A stretch of DNA of 64,000 nt from Bacteroidaceae bacterium (lineage in GTDB: Bacteria; Bacteroidota; Bacteroidia; Bacteroidales; Bacteroidaceae). Numbering within the stretch: the stretch's first letter is position 1; every line of letters begins with the position of its first letter. The DNA is taken from NCBI GenBank assembly GCA_017540585.1, contig JAFYAT010000085.1, positions 1-64,000 of the forward strand, read 5' to 3'. The notes below the pieces were generated by a model. That model did no database searches and had not been told where the DNA came from. It was given only the letters and a program-made list of their open reading frames with translations. This document shows, one piece after another, positions 1-8,323 of this stretch. The position numbers were made by a program, and so were the translations under genes.

Positions 1-167
1 CTGTACGGTTGTAGTTTTGCACAAAGGTGCATATTAGAAAAACAGTCAAGAAACAGAACAAAAACAAGAAAAAACATGTTTTTTTTGATTTTATTTGGTT
101 TTTCCCATGTTTTTCTAACTGGCCGCACTACGGCAAAAAAAACAACATATAGCTTCAACCGTACAGT
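1..167. repeat. Palindromic MITE-like element
   Basis: The first 11 bases (CTGTACGGTTG) and bases 157-167 (CAACCGTACAG) are exact reverse complements. The interior, an A-rich run followed by CTAACTGGCCGC and CGGCAAAAA, is closely similar to the interior of the element at 19815-20036. The 11-bp ends recur at 22970-22980 and, with one mismatch, at 23302-23312. No transposase is nearby, so this looks like a non-autonomous mobile repeat. It may extend left of the window. Confidence 0.6.
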
Positions 168-386
168 TCGAAATAATTTATTGGGACAATTGTTGGCAAT
201 TATTACTTCCCGTTGGTCAGTTAGAAAAGTTGGTAATTATTGTTCTTCCCCAGCCGAATAGGATGGATATTAGAGCACAGTGTGTGGAAGGAGACACCCA
301 ACTTTCATCATGATGCTTTGGGAATGCTTCGGGATTGTTTCGTGAACACTTCGTCATTAACTTCCGTATCAAGCGGGATACTTCTC

Positions 387-472
387 AGTACGTTCACGTA
401 CGTACTGATAGTACGTGCTGAGCATACTGCGAGTACGTGGCTAACGAACTTAGAGTACGTTCACGACGTACT
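387..472. promoter_or_regulatory. Array of AGTACGT sites, 22-23 bp period
   Basis: AGTACGT begins at 387, 410, 432 and 454, so spacings are 23, 22 and 22 bp, close to two helical turns. The reverse complement ACGTACT lies at 400-406 and 466-472. The first and last sites are therefore palindromes with a short centre (AGTACGT, TCACG, ACGTACT at 454-472). Regular same-face spacing is typical of operators or iterons. It lies about 130 bp upstream of a promoter that leads toward the structured RNA and the methyltransferase operon. The binding protein is unknown. Confidence 0.55.
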
Positions 473-531
473 TTGGACCAGATAAAAAAATAACGGGACA
501 AAAGTCTTTCAACGATAAATGCTAAACTCTC

Positions 532-595
532 AATATTTTATTTCCTCACGAGGAAAAAATATTTATGTCACGAGGAAAATGAAATAATATTTTCC
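532..595. promoter_or_regulatory. Paired TCACGAGGAAAA operator-like site
   Basis: TCACGAGGAAAA occurs at 546-557 and 568-579, again 22 bp apart. The first copy is the right half of an imperfect palindrome (532-563) and the second leads into another (574-595). The block ends 10 bp before the -33 element of the promoter at 606-636, a usual place for an activator or repressor. Confidence 0.45.
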
Positions 596-605
596 TTGGC
601 TTTTC

Positions 606-636
606 TTTGTGTTTAAAATATTACATATTACCTTTG
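606..636 (+). promoter_or_regulatory. Bacteroidetes promoter (TTTG / TACCTTTG)
   Basis: TTTG at 606-609, a 19-bp spacer and TACCTTTG at 629-636 match the phylum consensus TTTG-N19-21-TAnnTTTG. Transcription would start near 643 and run toward the structured RNA at 745 and the methyltransferase gene at 1022. Confidence 0.7.
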
Positions 637-744
637 CATGTAAATATCAAAGTAGTAATTAACAATTAAACAACTATAACAAGAAACAGACAGTACACGT
701 ATCTTGACATATTAACATAAAGTATTAGCATTAACTATTATTTT

Positions 745-957
745 GCGTTCGCCTGAAAAGCCTAGGAAACTTGTTCAGTGTAATAATCAGAATCAAAATG
801 ATGGTTGGCATTTCTTTGCATAGGAATGCCTCTTCCAAAGAATATAATGTTAGTGCTCATGTCGCGAAAGCGGCGTGGGCTTATTCTTATTCTTTGGAAG
901 AGGTTACACATTCCTAGGCTGCCTCGGTGAACGCATAAGAAGGCTCACGCCTTTTTT
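745..957 (+). ncRNA. 6S-like structured RNA (Bacteroidales-1 type candidate)
   Basis: A long hairpin-like RNA is visible. The closing stem pairs GCGTTCGCC (745-753) with GGTGAACGC (926-934) and GCCTAGGAA (760-768) with TTCCTAGGC (911-919). A large asymmetric bubble follows, containing a small GGCATT/AATGCC hairpin. A second long stem pairs CCTCTTCCAAAGAATA (829-844) with its complement near 888-903, and the terminal part is GC-rich. An intrinsic terminator ends the unit. Length (about 190 nt) and the stem, open bubble, stem layout are those of 6S RNA, which binds RNA polymerase. The Bacteroidales-1 motif has, as I recall, been proposed as the Bacteroidales 6S RNA. It could instead be a leader of the downstream operon. 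The 5' end is not fixed by sequence. Confidence 0.55.
940..957 (+). terminator. Intrinsic terminator of the structured RNA
   Basis: Stem AAGGC/GCCTT with a 4-nt loop, followed by a run of T (952-957). It lies 5 bp after the closing stem of the structured RNA and 64 bp before the methyltransferase start, so the RNA can be an independent transcript. Confidence 0.6.
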
Positions 958-1021
958 ATGCGCCTTTGCCAAGATGATAGATTGATGCTCAAAAACTAAA
1001 GCAACAACTATCGTTTATACC

Positions 1022-3790
1022 ATGGCAAAGAAATTACAACTGAGCTACAAGGAAATTGAGGAACGCCTCAAGGTGTTCAAGAATGGAAGCATAAGGCCTG
1101 AAGAGGTTGGCTACACACTCTTGTCTGCATTTGGCAAGGGTGATGGTGAAATCAAACGTATGCGTGAGGGTAAAGGAGTAATCAAGACCTTTACTGATGG
1201 ACTACTAATCAAGGGTGAGTTCTGTTATTGTGCAACGGATTCTATCGGGCTTGTAGATAAACTGGAAAGGCTGAAGGCTGATGATAACGTATTGAAGGCT
1301 GCTCCAAAGATTATTGCCGTGAGTGACGGTAATTGTATCAGGGCTTTCGACTTGCGTCAGAAGGCTACCTTTGAGCTTGTCCTGTCGCGTCTCTATTGTG
1401 ATTTCGATTTCTTCTATCCTCTTGCGGGAGTGGAGCGCATAGAGTATGTGGAAGAGTCGCCAGCCGACATCAAGGCTGCCGAGAAGCTTGCCAAGCTGCA
1501 TGACGAGATACGTGCGTACAACGAGTTTACGAGCGATTCTGACCTCCACGACCTCAATACGTTCATAGCACGTCTTTTGTTCTGTTTCTTTGCCGAAGAT
1601 ACGGGCATATTTGAAGAAAATCTTTTTACCAATTCCTTACGCAAATACACATTGCCGGATGGCAGCGATATTGACAGTTTCCTTAGCGAGGCTTTCAATG
1701 TCATGGACAGGAAGAAGGAAACACGTTCACAGGATATTCCTTCGTTCATCAACATATTTCCTTTTGTCAATGGAGGTCTGTTCTCACGTAAGATACAGAT
1801 TCCTAAACTGAGCCGTAGGGCGAGGGACATCATTGTGGAGTGTGGCGAACTTGACTGGCAGAACATCAATCCGGACATCTTCGGTAGTATGATTCAGGCT
1901 GTTGTCAATCCGGATGTGCGTGCCAATCAAGGTATGCACTATACGAGTGTGCCAAACATCATGAAAGTAATCAATCCGCTCTTCCTTGACGACCTTCGTG
2001 GGGAGTACCGTAAGATTGCGGAATCACTTGATGAGTTGAAGAAAAGCCGTGACCTTGGTGTGGTAAGCGCAAAACAATACTATGACAAATGTAAGCCGAT
2101 AAAGAACAGGTGCAATCAGTTGCTATTGAGAATGTCGAAGATGAAGTTCTTTGACCCGGCGTGTGGTAGTGGCAACTTCCTGATTATAACCTATAAGATG
2201 CTCCGACTTCTTGAGATGGACTTGTTTACCATTATCAGGGAGTGTGATCAGCAGGACTTGATACTCTTTATAGATGGAAGCCATATACGTCTTTCGCAGT
2301 TCTATGGCATAGAGTTGCTTGACTTCCCTCATGAGATAGCCATGCTTTCCCTCTGGCTTGCAGAGCATCAGATGAACAAGAAGATGCGTGAGGATTTTGG
2401 AGTCAATACGAATGCCTTGCCTCTCAAGAATATCACACAGATACGTTGTGGCAATGCCTGCCGCCTTGACTGGGATGAAGTATGTCCACACGACAAGGAT
2501 GACGAGGTCTTTGTGTTTGGTAATCCTCCGTATCTGGGAGCAAGACTTCAAGATGAATCACAAAAACACGATATTGTTCATGTATTTGGTGATATTAAAG
2601 GAGTTGGAAACTTGGATTATATATCATGCTGGTTTTATAAGGGTGCAAAGTTTGTTTTTGATAGTTGTGCTCAAGTTGCTTTTGTTAGTACGAATTCTAT
2701 ATGTCAAGGAGAGCAAGTTGGTATATTGTGGCATTTGGTTTTGAAAAAATCAGATATTGCTTTTGCTTATACATCCTTTAAATGGTCAAATAATGCAAAA
2801 AATAATGCGGGAGTTACTTGTGTTATTATATGTTTGTCAAGTAAAAGCAATACAAGAACTAAGTATATATATAACGAAGATAAGAAAGAAGTCGCTGACA
2901 ATATTAATGCTTATTTAACAAAGGGTAGTAATGTTATTGTTTGTTCAAGCAAAACCCCTCTTGTCAATAATATACCAGATGCTCAATTTGGCAATATGCC
3001 AAATGATGGTGGTTATTTATTATTGGAAAAAGATGAAAAAGATGCTATGATAAATAGTGAGGAGTCTTCTTCAAAATTTATTAAAAGATTTTGGGGTTCC
3101 GATGAGTTTATAAATGGAGGAGAAAAGTATTGTTTATGGATAGAGGATAATGAGGTTGAAGAAGCATGTCAAATAGCATCTATCTCCGAAAGAGTTGAAA
3201 AATGTCGAATAGTTAGAAATAGTAGTCCAAGAGAGGCAACGAGAAAACTTGCGTTATTCCCTTATCGTTTTGGTGAAGTAAGACATAAACATTCAGATAA
3301 AATAATTATCCCATGTCATTCTTCAGAAAATAGGAAATACATACCTATGGGATATTTAGATAAGGAAGATGTTGTATCAAACGCATCTATAGCCATCTAT
3401 GATGCTCCAATTTGGCTTTTCGGCATCCTCACTTCTCGTATTCACATGGATTGGGTGCGTGCTGTTGGTGGAAGATTAAAGACTGATTATCGTTATTCGG
3501 CAGGTTTATGTTACAATACTTTCCCATTTCCTAAGATTTCGGACGAAAAGAAACAGCAGATAGAGGAGTGTGCAACTGATGTGTTGCTCGTGCGTGAGCC
3601 ATATCTCACTAAGGGAGAAACCTTGGCTGACCTCTATGACCCGGATAAGATGCCAGATGACTTGAAGGAAGCACACCAGCGTCTGGATGATGTGGTGGAG
3701 TCATGTTACGATGGCTATCCTTTTGCCTCTGACGAGGCAAGGCTGGAGCGTCTGTTCAAGATGTATGAGAAGATGACAAAGAATAAATAA
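1022..3790 (+). CDS. MmeI-like N6-adenine DNA methyltransferase (DnmA/YeeA-like)
   Basis: 922 aa. SAM-binding motif I is FDPACGSGNF near residues 377-386, and the catalytic motif IV NPPY is at about 501-504, as in gamma-class adenine methylases. The order is that of MmeI-like (type IIL) proteins: N-terminal domain, helical spacer (about 170-370), methylase (370-510), target-recognition domain (about 510-800), C-terminal helices. In MmeI the N-terminal domain carries a PD-(D/E)XK nuclease. Here the matching stretch reads DGLLIKGEFCY and shows no E-x-K, so cleavage by this protein looks lost. It probably methylates a non-palindromic site, like Bacillus DnmA (YeeA), whose gene is likewise followed by a helicase and a GIY-YIG-type gene. 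The downstream genes lie close by on the same strand, pointing to one operon. The recognition region has a different base composition (separate entry). Confidence 0.85.
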   Translation: MAKKLQLSYKEIEERLKVFKNGSIRPEEVGYTLLSAFGKGDGEIKRMREGKGVIKTFTDGLLIKGEFCYCATDSIGLVDKLERLKADDNVLKAAPKIIAVSDGNCIRAFDLRQKATFELVLSRLYCDFDFFYPLAGVERIEYVEESPADIKAAEKLAKLHDEIRAYNEFTSDSDLHDLNTFIARLLFCFFAEDTGIFEENLFTNSLRKYTLPDGSDIDSFLSEAFNVMDRKKETRSQDIPSFINIFPFVNGGLFSRKIQIPKLSRRARDIIVECGELDWQNINPDIFGSMIQAVVNPDVRANQGMHYTSVPNIMKVINPLFLDDLRGEYRKIAESLDELKKSRDLGVVSAKQYYDKCKPIKNRCNQLLLRMSKMKFFDPACGSGNFLIITYKMLRLLEMDLFTIIRECDQQDLILFIDGSHIRLSQFYGIELLDFPHEIAMLSLWLAEHQMNKKMREDFGVNTNALPLKNITQIRCGNACRLDWDEVCPHDKDDEVFVFGNPPYLGARLQDESQKHDIVHVFGDIKGVGNLDYISCWFYKGAKFVFDSCAQVAFVSTNSICQGEQVGILWHLVLKKSDIAFAYTSFKWSNNAKNNAGVTCVIICLSSKSNTRTKYIYNEDKKEVADNINAYLTKGSNVIVCSSKTPLVNNIPDAQFGNMPNDGGYLLLEKDEKDAMINSEESSSKFIKRFWGSDEFINGGEKYCLWIEDNEVEEACQIASISERVEKCRIVRNSSPREATRKLALFPYRFGEVRHKHSDKIIIPCHSSENRKYIPMGYLDKEDVVSNASIAIYDAPIWLFGILTSRIHMDWVRAVGGRLKTDYRYSAGLCYNTFPFPKISDEKKQQIEECATDVLLVREPYLTKGETLADLYDPDKMPDDLKEAHQRLDDVVESCYDGYPFASDEARLERLFKMYEKMTKNK
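2535..3410 (+). other. A+T-rich target-recognition segment in the methyltransferase gene
   Basis: From just after the NPPY motif to about residue 796 the gene changes to codons ending in A/T (AAT, ATA, AAA, TTA), with runs such as the TATATA near 2865. The flanking methylase and C-terminal parts use mostly G/C-ending codons. In this family the segment is the DNA-recognition domain. The change fits replacement by recombination, i.e. a switch of sequence specificity. Confidence 0.55.
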
Positions 3791-3810
3791 CCTTAATCAA
3801 TAGAGCAAGT

Positions 3811-5850
3811 ATGACAAATGATTTCGTCAATATAAGTTATCAGCAGAATGGCAGTTCGACAACAACCAACGAACTGGGTATGCGTGAGATGCAGGCAATG
3901 GCGTATGAGGCAAGGAATAAGAGGTATCTTCTGATTAAGGCTCCACCTGCAAGTGGAAAGTCACGTGCGTTGATGTTCATTGCCTTGGACAAGCTCAGAA
4001 ACCAGGGTATAAGGAAAGTGGTGGTAGCTGTACCTGAGAAGAGTATCGGTAAGTCCTTTCACAGTACAGAACTGAAGAAATACGGATTCTTTGATGACTG
4101 GAAGGTCGCTCCTTCGTACAATCTATGTGATGCTGGTGGAAATGAGCAGGACAAGGCAAACAGGTTTGTCGAGTTCTTCAGAAACAGTACTGCCAGGATA
4201 CTTGTGTGTGCTCATGCCACGTTGCGTAATGGAATGAAGAACCTCAATGACAGCGAATTCAACGATTGTCTTCTTGCCATTGATGAGTTCCATCATACGA
4301 GTGCTGATGCAGATTCCGGACTTGGAGATATAGTGCGAAGGGTAATAAGCAACTCTACGGGACATATAGTTGCCATGACAGGCAGCTACTTCCGTGGTGA
4401 CGGCATACCTGTGCTCAGGACTGAGGATGAGGCTAAGTTCTACCCTGTTACATACAATTACTATCAGCAACTTAACGGATACAGGTATCTGAAGAATCTT
4501 GTTCTTAGTTATCATTTCTATCACGGCTCATATCTTGAGCATATATCGGAAGTGCTTGACACCACTAAGAAGACGATTATACACATTCCGAGCGTTAACT
4601 CACGCGCCTCTACAGGTAAAAAATATGACGAGGTGGAGGAGATAATGAAGTGTATAGGAACATTTGTGGATAAGGACTACAACACCTGTGTATATACATA
4701 CGAGACACCAGACGGCAGACGATTGAAGGTGGCTGACCTTGTGGAGGATGACCCTGGTGAGAGGGCACGCATACAGACATATCTTCAGAATATGACAAAG
4801 CGTGATGACATAGACATCATCATAGCCTTGGGTACGGCAAAGGAAGGCTTTGACTGGGAATGGTGTGAGATGTGTCTGACTATAGGCGTGCGTGGCTCGC
4901 TTACCGAGGTGGTTCAGATTATCGGCAGGTGTACACGTGACTGTGAGGGCAAGGAGACGGCAAGATTCGTCAATATGATTGCCATGCCTGATGCAGGACA
5001 GGCAGATGTGAAAGTGGCTGTGAATGACTTCCTGAAAGCCATCACGGCATCTCTCCTTATGGAGCAGGTAATGGCTCCTAACTGGCATTTCAAGACAGTC
5101 AAGGATGAAGGGGGTGAGACAACGCCTGACGGTGATGGAAAAGGCATAGAAGTCGTGGGATTGAAGCCATTGTCAACGGCTAAGACCAAGATGATTATAC
5201 AGCAACAACTTGACGACCTGGTTGCCGCCATACTTCAGGATGACATGACTGTACGAGCTATAAGCGGCTCGACTACTGCCGAAAATATAAACAAGGTTCT
5301 TATTCCTAAGGTTATTCGTACCCGCTATCCTGACCTCACACCAGAAGAGGTGGAAGAAGTGCGTCAGCATGTGGTGCTTAACACAATATTAAAAGGTGCT
5401 GAAATCGTTGATGGTAAAGGCAATCCTGTAGATATGTCTTCGTGGGAGCCTACTACTGGTAAGGATGGTGATGAGGCTGAGAGTGATGGTAATCGTCTTA
5501 TCAAGGTGGCAAACAAGTTTGTAAATATAGACAAACTGAGTATCAATCTTATTGATACCATTAACCCATTTGAGCGTGCATACGAGATGTTGTCAAAGAC
5601 GGTGGATGCTCCTACACTCAAGGTGATTCAAGACACCATTGCAGAGATAAAGTTTGACATGACTATTGAGGATGCTATCATAATTTGTAATTCATCGTTG
5701 AAAACGTGGGTGGCGGAGCATAATGGTGCTTTGCCTTCGCTCGATGACCCTAATCCTCAGGTGCGTGAACTGGCACAGGCTTTTGCTATCATTAAAAATC
5801 AGAAAATAAGGAAAATGAGGGGCCTCGAATATGAGCCCGATAAGAAATAA
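3811..5850 (+). CDS. SF2 DEAD/DEAH-type helicase (YeeB-like)
   Basis: 679 aa. Superfamily 2 motifs are present: Walker A APPASGKS ending at K50-S51, the Walker B/DEAD-type box DEFH at 158-161, MTGSY (motif III) near 190, and QIIGRCTR (motif VI) at 369-376. The C-terminal third is helical and acidic and not recognised. It starts 20 bp after the methyltransferase stop. In the Bacillus dnmA-yeeB-yeeC arrangement the corresponding helicase follows the methylase. Its likely role is ATP-driven translocation on DNA, serving a restriction or surveillance complex with the neighbouring proteins. No nuclease motif is seen in it. Confidence 0.8.
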   Translation: MTNDFVNISYQQNGSSTTTNELGMREMQAMAYEARNKRYLLIKAPPASGKSRALMFIALDKLRNQGIRKVVVAVPEKSIGKSFHSTELKKYGFFDDWKVAPSYNLCDAGGNEQDKANRFVEFFRNSTARILVCAHATLRNGMKNLNDSEFNDCLLAIDEFHHTSADADSGLGDIVRRVISNSTGHIVAMTGSYFRGDGIPVLRTEDEAKFYPVTYNYYQQLNGYRYLKNLVLSYHFYHGSYLEHISEVLDTTKKTIIHIPSVNSRASTGKKYDEVEEIMKCIGTFVDKDYNTCVYTYETPDGRRLKVADLVEDDPGERARIQTYLQNMTKRDDIDIIIALGTAKEGFDWEWCEMCLTIGVRGSLTEVVQIIGRCTRDCEGKETARFVNMIAMPDAGQADVKVAVNDFLKAITASLLMEQVMAPNWHFKTVKDEGGETTPDGDGKGIEVVGLKPLSTAKTKMIIQQQLDDLVAAILQDDMTVRAISGSTTAENINKVLIPKVIRTRYPDLTPEEVEEVRQHVVLNTILKGAEIVDGKGNPVDMSSWEPTTGKDGDEAESDGNRLIKVANKFVNIDKLSINLIDTINPFERAYEMLSKTVDAPTLKVIQDTIAEIKFDMTIEDAIIICNSSLKTWVAEHNGALPSLDDPNPQVRELAQAFAIIKNQKIRKMRGLEYEPDKK

Positions 5851-5856
5851 TAAGAT

Positions 5857-6087
5857 ATGGAATGGCCAGAAGAATTGCTTAAACTGTTTGAAGACCCTAT
5901 GTTCTCAAACGTCAAAATGCCCCCATCTCCTGTTACGGCAGATGACAGGACGTTAAGAAAGATGGAAGAAGTAAAGGCATGGATAGAAAAGAATGGCAGA
6001 GAGCCTCGTCCTGATGCTAAGGAGATAAAAGAGAAACTGTTGTTCAAGTCTTTGGAAACTTTAAAACAGATGAATGTATGGGCATAG
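5857..6087 (+). CDS. Small protein upstream of and coupled to the GIY-YIG gene
   Basis: 76 aa, acidic and helical, with no motif of known function. Its opening (ELLKLFEDPMF) resembles the opening of the next protein (ELEKLFEDPIF). The part reading TADDRTLRKMEE...IEKNGREP resembles, from memory, the N-terminal region of longer GIY-YIG relatives. Stop and next start overlap in ATGGGCATAG (6078-6087), so the two are either translationally coupled or the halves of one reading frame split by a frameshift. It starts 6 bp after the helicase gene. Confidence 0.6.
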   Translation: MEWPEELLKLFEDPMFSNVKMPPSPVTADDRTLRKMEEVKAWIEKNGREPRPDAKEIKEKLLFKSLETLKQMNVWA

Positions 6088-7310
6088 ATATTGACAAGGA
6101 ACTGGAAAAACTGTTTGAAGACCCGATATTCGATGTCAGCGAGAAGGAGGCAAGTCTTTTCGATATACCTGTTGACATGAAAAAGGTTATGGAAAAGCGA
6201 AACAGTTCGGAACATGTGGCGCAAAGAAAGCCATGTGAGGATTTCGGCTTGTATAAGCCTTTGTTTGAACAGGTGAGAAGGGAACTGAATGATGGCAAGC
6301 GTAGGGTAGTAAGGATGAAAAAGATAGACGAATTCCTTACTGAGGGGCATTTCTATTCTATTGATGGCATGCTTTTGTATATACAACGTATTGAGAAGTT
6401 GACACGTGACAGCAATGGCAGGGGAAAGAATAAGGATGCTCGTACTCGTTGTATATACGAGAACGGTACGGAGAGTGATATCCTTGCTCAGTCTCTACGC
6501 AGGAGTATTTATGCCGATGGATACGGAATAACAGACCCACAGGAAGCGGTAGATGCTTTCTTTGCAGAATCATTGGGAAGTGATGACCTTTCTACAGGAT
6601 ATCTGTATGTATTGAAGTCATTGTCTTCTAATCCTGAGATTGCCGGAGTAAAGGATTTGTATAAAATAGGCTTTTCTACGAATAAGGTTGAGGAACGTAT
6701 CAAGAATGCTGCGAATGAGCCTACTTATCTCATGGCTCCAGTACAGATAATTGACACGTATGAGATAGTGAACATGAACTCGCATAAGTTTGAAACGATT
6801 GTTCATCAGGTGTTCAATGCTGCTCAGTTCCAATTGAAAGTATATGATGATAATGGCAATGTCCATGTTCCTTCAGAATGGTATGTGGTACCACGTGAGA
6901 TAATAAGTGATGTCGTTGCTAAGATAACTGATGGAACAATCATACATTATGTGTATAATCCACAGTTGCAATGTCTTGAACAGATTAGCTCAAAGAGTAA
7001 GTTCAGATTCAGTACAAAAGGACTGAAGGTACTCAAGTTGAAAAAGAACAAGGCTATCTTTGATGAGATTGTATCTGGTAAAAAGACTATTGAAAGTTGT
7101 GAACTTAATCAGAAGTCGATGAATAAGTTCACGTATGTTGATAAGGCAGATGGCAAAAGGTATCTTTGTAGGTATGATGTTTTAAGTATAGAAACGAATG
7201 TTCATTGTAGCCGTGAGTCCGCATTGATAGAAATAGTAGATATAGAGCATAATGGTAATATAGTGTATTTCACGTTGGGATGTGTTCTGGAGCATATTCC
7301 AGGCGCATAG
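6078..7310 (+). CDS. GIY-YIG nuclease family protein, T5orf172 type (YeeC-like)
   Basis: 410 aa. The nuclease signature is seen as GYLYVLK at 174-180 and LYKIGFST at 194-201, the GIY and YIG halves of a T5orf172 domain, followed by an R and a conserved E/H region (ERIKNAANEP, HKFETIVHQVF). Residues 1-140 form a helical region with the stretch RKPCEDFGLYKPLF that I associate with this family. The C-terminal about 100 residues are lysine-rich and unassigned. As last gene of the methylase-helicase operon it is the most likely DNA-cleaving subunit. Whether it cuts unmethylated or foreign-modified DNA cannot be seen. It may have lost its N terminus to a split with the 76-aa gene. Confidence 0.8.
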   Translation: MGIDIDKELEKLFEDPIFDVSEKEASLFDIPVDMKKVMEKRNSSEHVAQRKPCEDFGLYKPLFEQVRRELNDGKRRVVRMKKIDEFLTEGHFYSIDGMLLYIQRIEKLTRDSNGRGKNKDARTRCIYENGTESDILAQSLRRSIYADGYGITDPQEAVDAFFAESLGSDDLSTGYLYVLKSLSSNPEIAGVKDLYKIGFSTNKVEERIKNAANEPTYLMAPVQIIDTYEIVNMNSHKFETIVHQVFNAAQFQLKVYDDNGNVHVPSEWYVVPREIISDVVAKITDGTIIHYVYNPQLQCLEQISSKSKFRFSTKGLKVLKLKKNKAIFDEIVSGKKTIESCELNQKSMNKFTYVDKADGKRYLCRYDVLSIETNVHCSRESALIEIVDIEHNGNIVYFTLGCVLEHIPGA

Positions 7311-7312
7311 GA

Positions 7313-7828
7313 CTACTCCACGTCTATTTGTCTTACTTTGGCATTGGTCATAGGTGTGATTTCCTTGTGGTCAATATTCTTGTGGACGGCTTGGAGTATG
7401 CGGAGGAAAAGTCCGTGGCTGACGACGAGGACATTGGCATCGGGGTAGGTGGAAGATACGTAGTCGAGGAATGATTTGGCTCTTGCACGAAAAGCTGGCA
7501 TGCTTTCTACGTCATCGGGCATATCCACCCATTTGCCTTTCTCTACAATCATGCCTGTTATTGAGCCCCAGTCGCGTTCACGGAGCTGTTTGGTATAGAT
7601 AACTGGAATGTCTTGGTCAAGATGCTCAAGGATGATATTCGTGGTATCAACACATCGCTTGAGGTCGCTCGAAAGACATACATCAAAGGCTGTGGAACGT
7701 AGTTGTTCCACAGCCTCTATTGCTTGTTCTATCCCCGTCGGTGTGAGTGTGCCTGGCATGTGTCCCTGAAGGATATGCTTCGCATTCTCCTCTGTCTCTC
7801 CGTGACGAAGTAGAAATAGATGTGTCAT
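7313..7828 (-). CDS. Histidine phosphatase family protein
   Basis: 171 aa. The N terminus reads LLRHGETEENA, the phosphohistidine RHGE motif of the phosphoglycerate mutase/phosphatase superfamily, and VVSHGLFLR near 134-142 supplies the second histidine. Length fits small family phosphatases, but the substrate cannot be told. It converges on the GIY-YIG gene (2 bp between the stops) and lies 9 bp after the DUF3127 gene, probably as its operon partner. Confidence 0.85.
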   Translation of the reverse strand: MTHLFLLRHGETEENAKHILQGHMPGTLTPTGIEQAIEAVEQLRSTAFDVCLSSDLKRCVDTTNIILEHLDQDIPVIYTKQLRERDWGSITGMIVEKGKWVDMPDDVESMPAFRARAKSFLDYVSSTYPDANVLVVSHGLFLRILQAVHKNIDHKEITPMTNAKVRQIDVE

Positions 7829-7837
7829 AACTTCTGA

Positions 7838-8248
7838 TTAGAAAGGAAGATCGTCTGTCTGGTCACCATTTGAAGCACCGAAGTCTGGTGCTGCTGGTGC
7901 AGCAGCAGGAGCAGCGAATGGAGCGTCAACAGCTGGTGTGGCACCAACAGGTGCGGCAGCAGGAGCAGCACCTGCTGTAGCTGGTTCTACCTTCCATGCA
8001 CGTACGTCGTTGTACCAACGACCCTGATATTCACGTGCGTTAATATCGAAAGAAACTGTGTAGTCGTTTCCTTGCTGGATATTAAACAATTTGATTTTAT
8101 CTTCGCCAAATACGTTGAAGCATATACGCTTTGGATACTGTTCAGATGTCTCAAGCACATATTCCTGTGACATCCACATGTTTCCAGTAGAACGTGACTG
8201 ACCACTACGTGCATCAAGCACGACAATGATTTTTCCTGTAATTTCCAT
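7838..8248 (-). CDS. DUF3127 protein, OB-fold-like, with SSB-type acidic tail
   Basis: 136 aa. Residues 1-90 match the DUF3127 family of Bacteroidetes (MEITGKI... and YQGRWYNDVRAWKVE) and look like a short OB-fold. An Ala/Pro-rich linker (about 91-122) leads to a C-terminal DDLPF. This layout (OB domain, flexible linker, acidic tip ending in PF) is that of single-stranded DNA-binding protein, whose tip recruits replication and repair enzymes. The gene is divergent from dnaN. I infer a DNA-associated accessory role. The family itself is uncharacterised as far as I know. Confidence 0.8.
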   Translation of the reverse strand: MEITGKIIVVLDARSGQSRSTGNMWMSQEYVLETSEQYPKRICFNVFGEDKIKLFNIQQGNDYTVSFDINAREYQGRWYNDVRAWKVEPATAGAAPAAAPVGATPAVDAPFAAPAAAPAAPDFGASNGDQTDDLPF

Positions 8249-8315
8249 ATTTATTTATAATTTCTTTTTGATTTCAGTTTTGCAGGTTTAGTTCTGATTG
8301 AGCCAAACACATCTG

Positions 8316-8323
8316 CAAAAGTA
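8316..8323 (-). promoter_or_regulatory. Promoter -7 element for the DUF3127 gene
   Basis: CAAAAGTA on the plus strand is TACTTTTG on the minus strand, matching TAnnTTTG about 70 bp upstream of the start. No clear -33 TTTG is seen. Confidence 0.4.

Noticed and set aside
240..485. An 81-codon open frame over the AGTACGT array
   Set aside because: It has no ribosome-binding site, its composition follows the repeats, and it resembles no protein. The DNA repeats explain it better.
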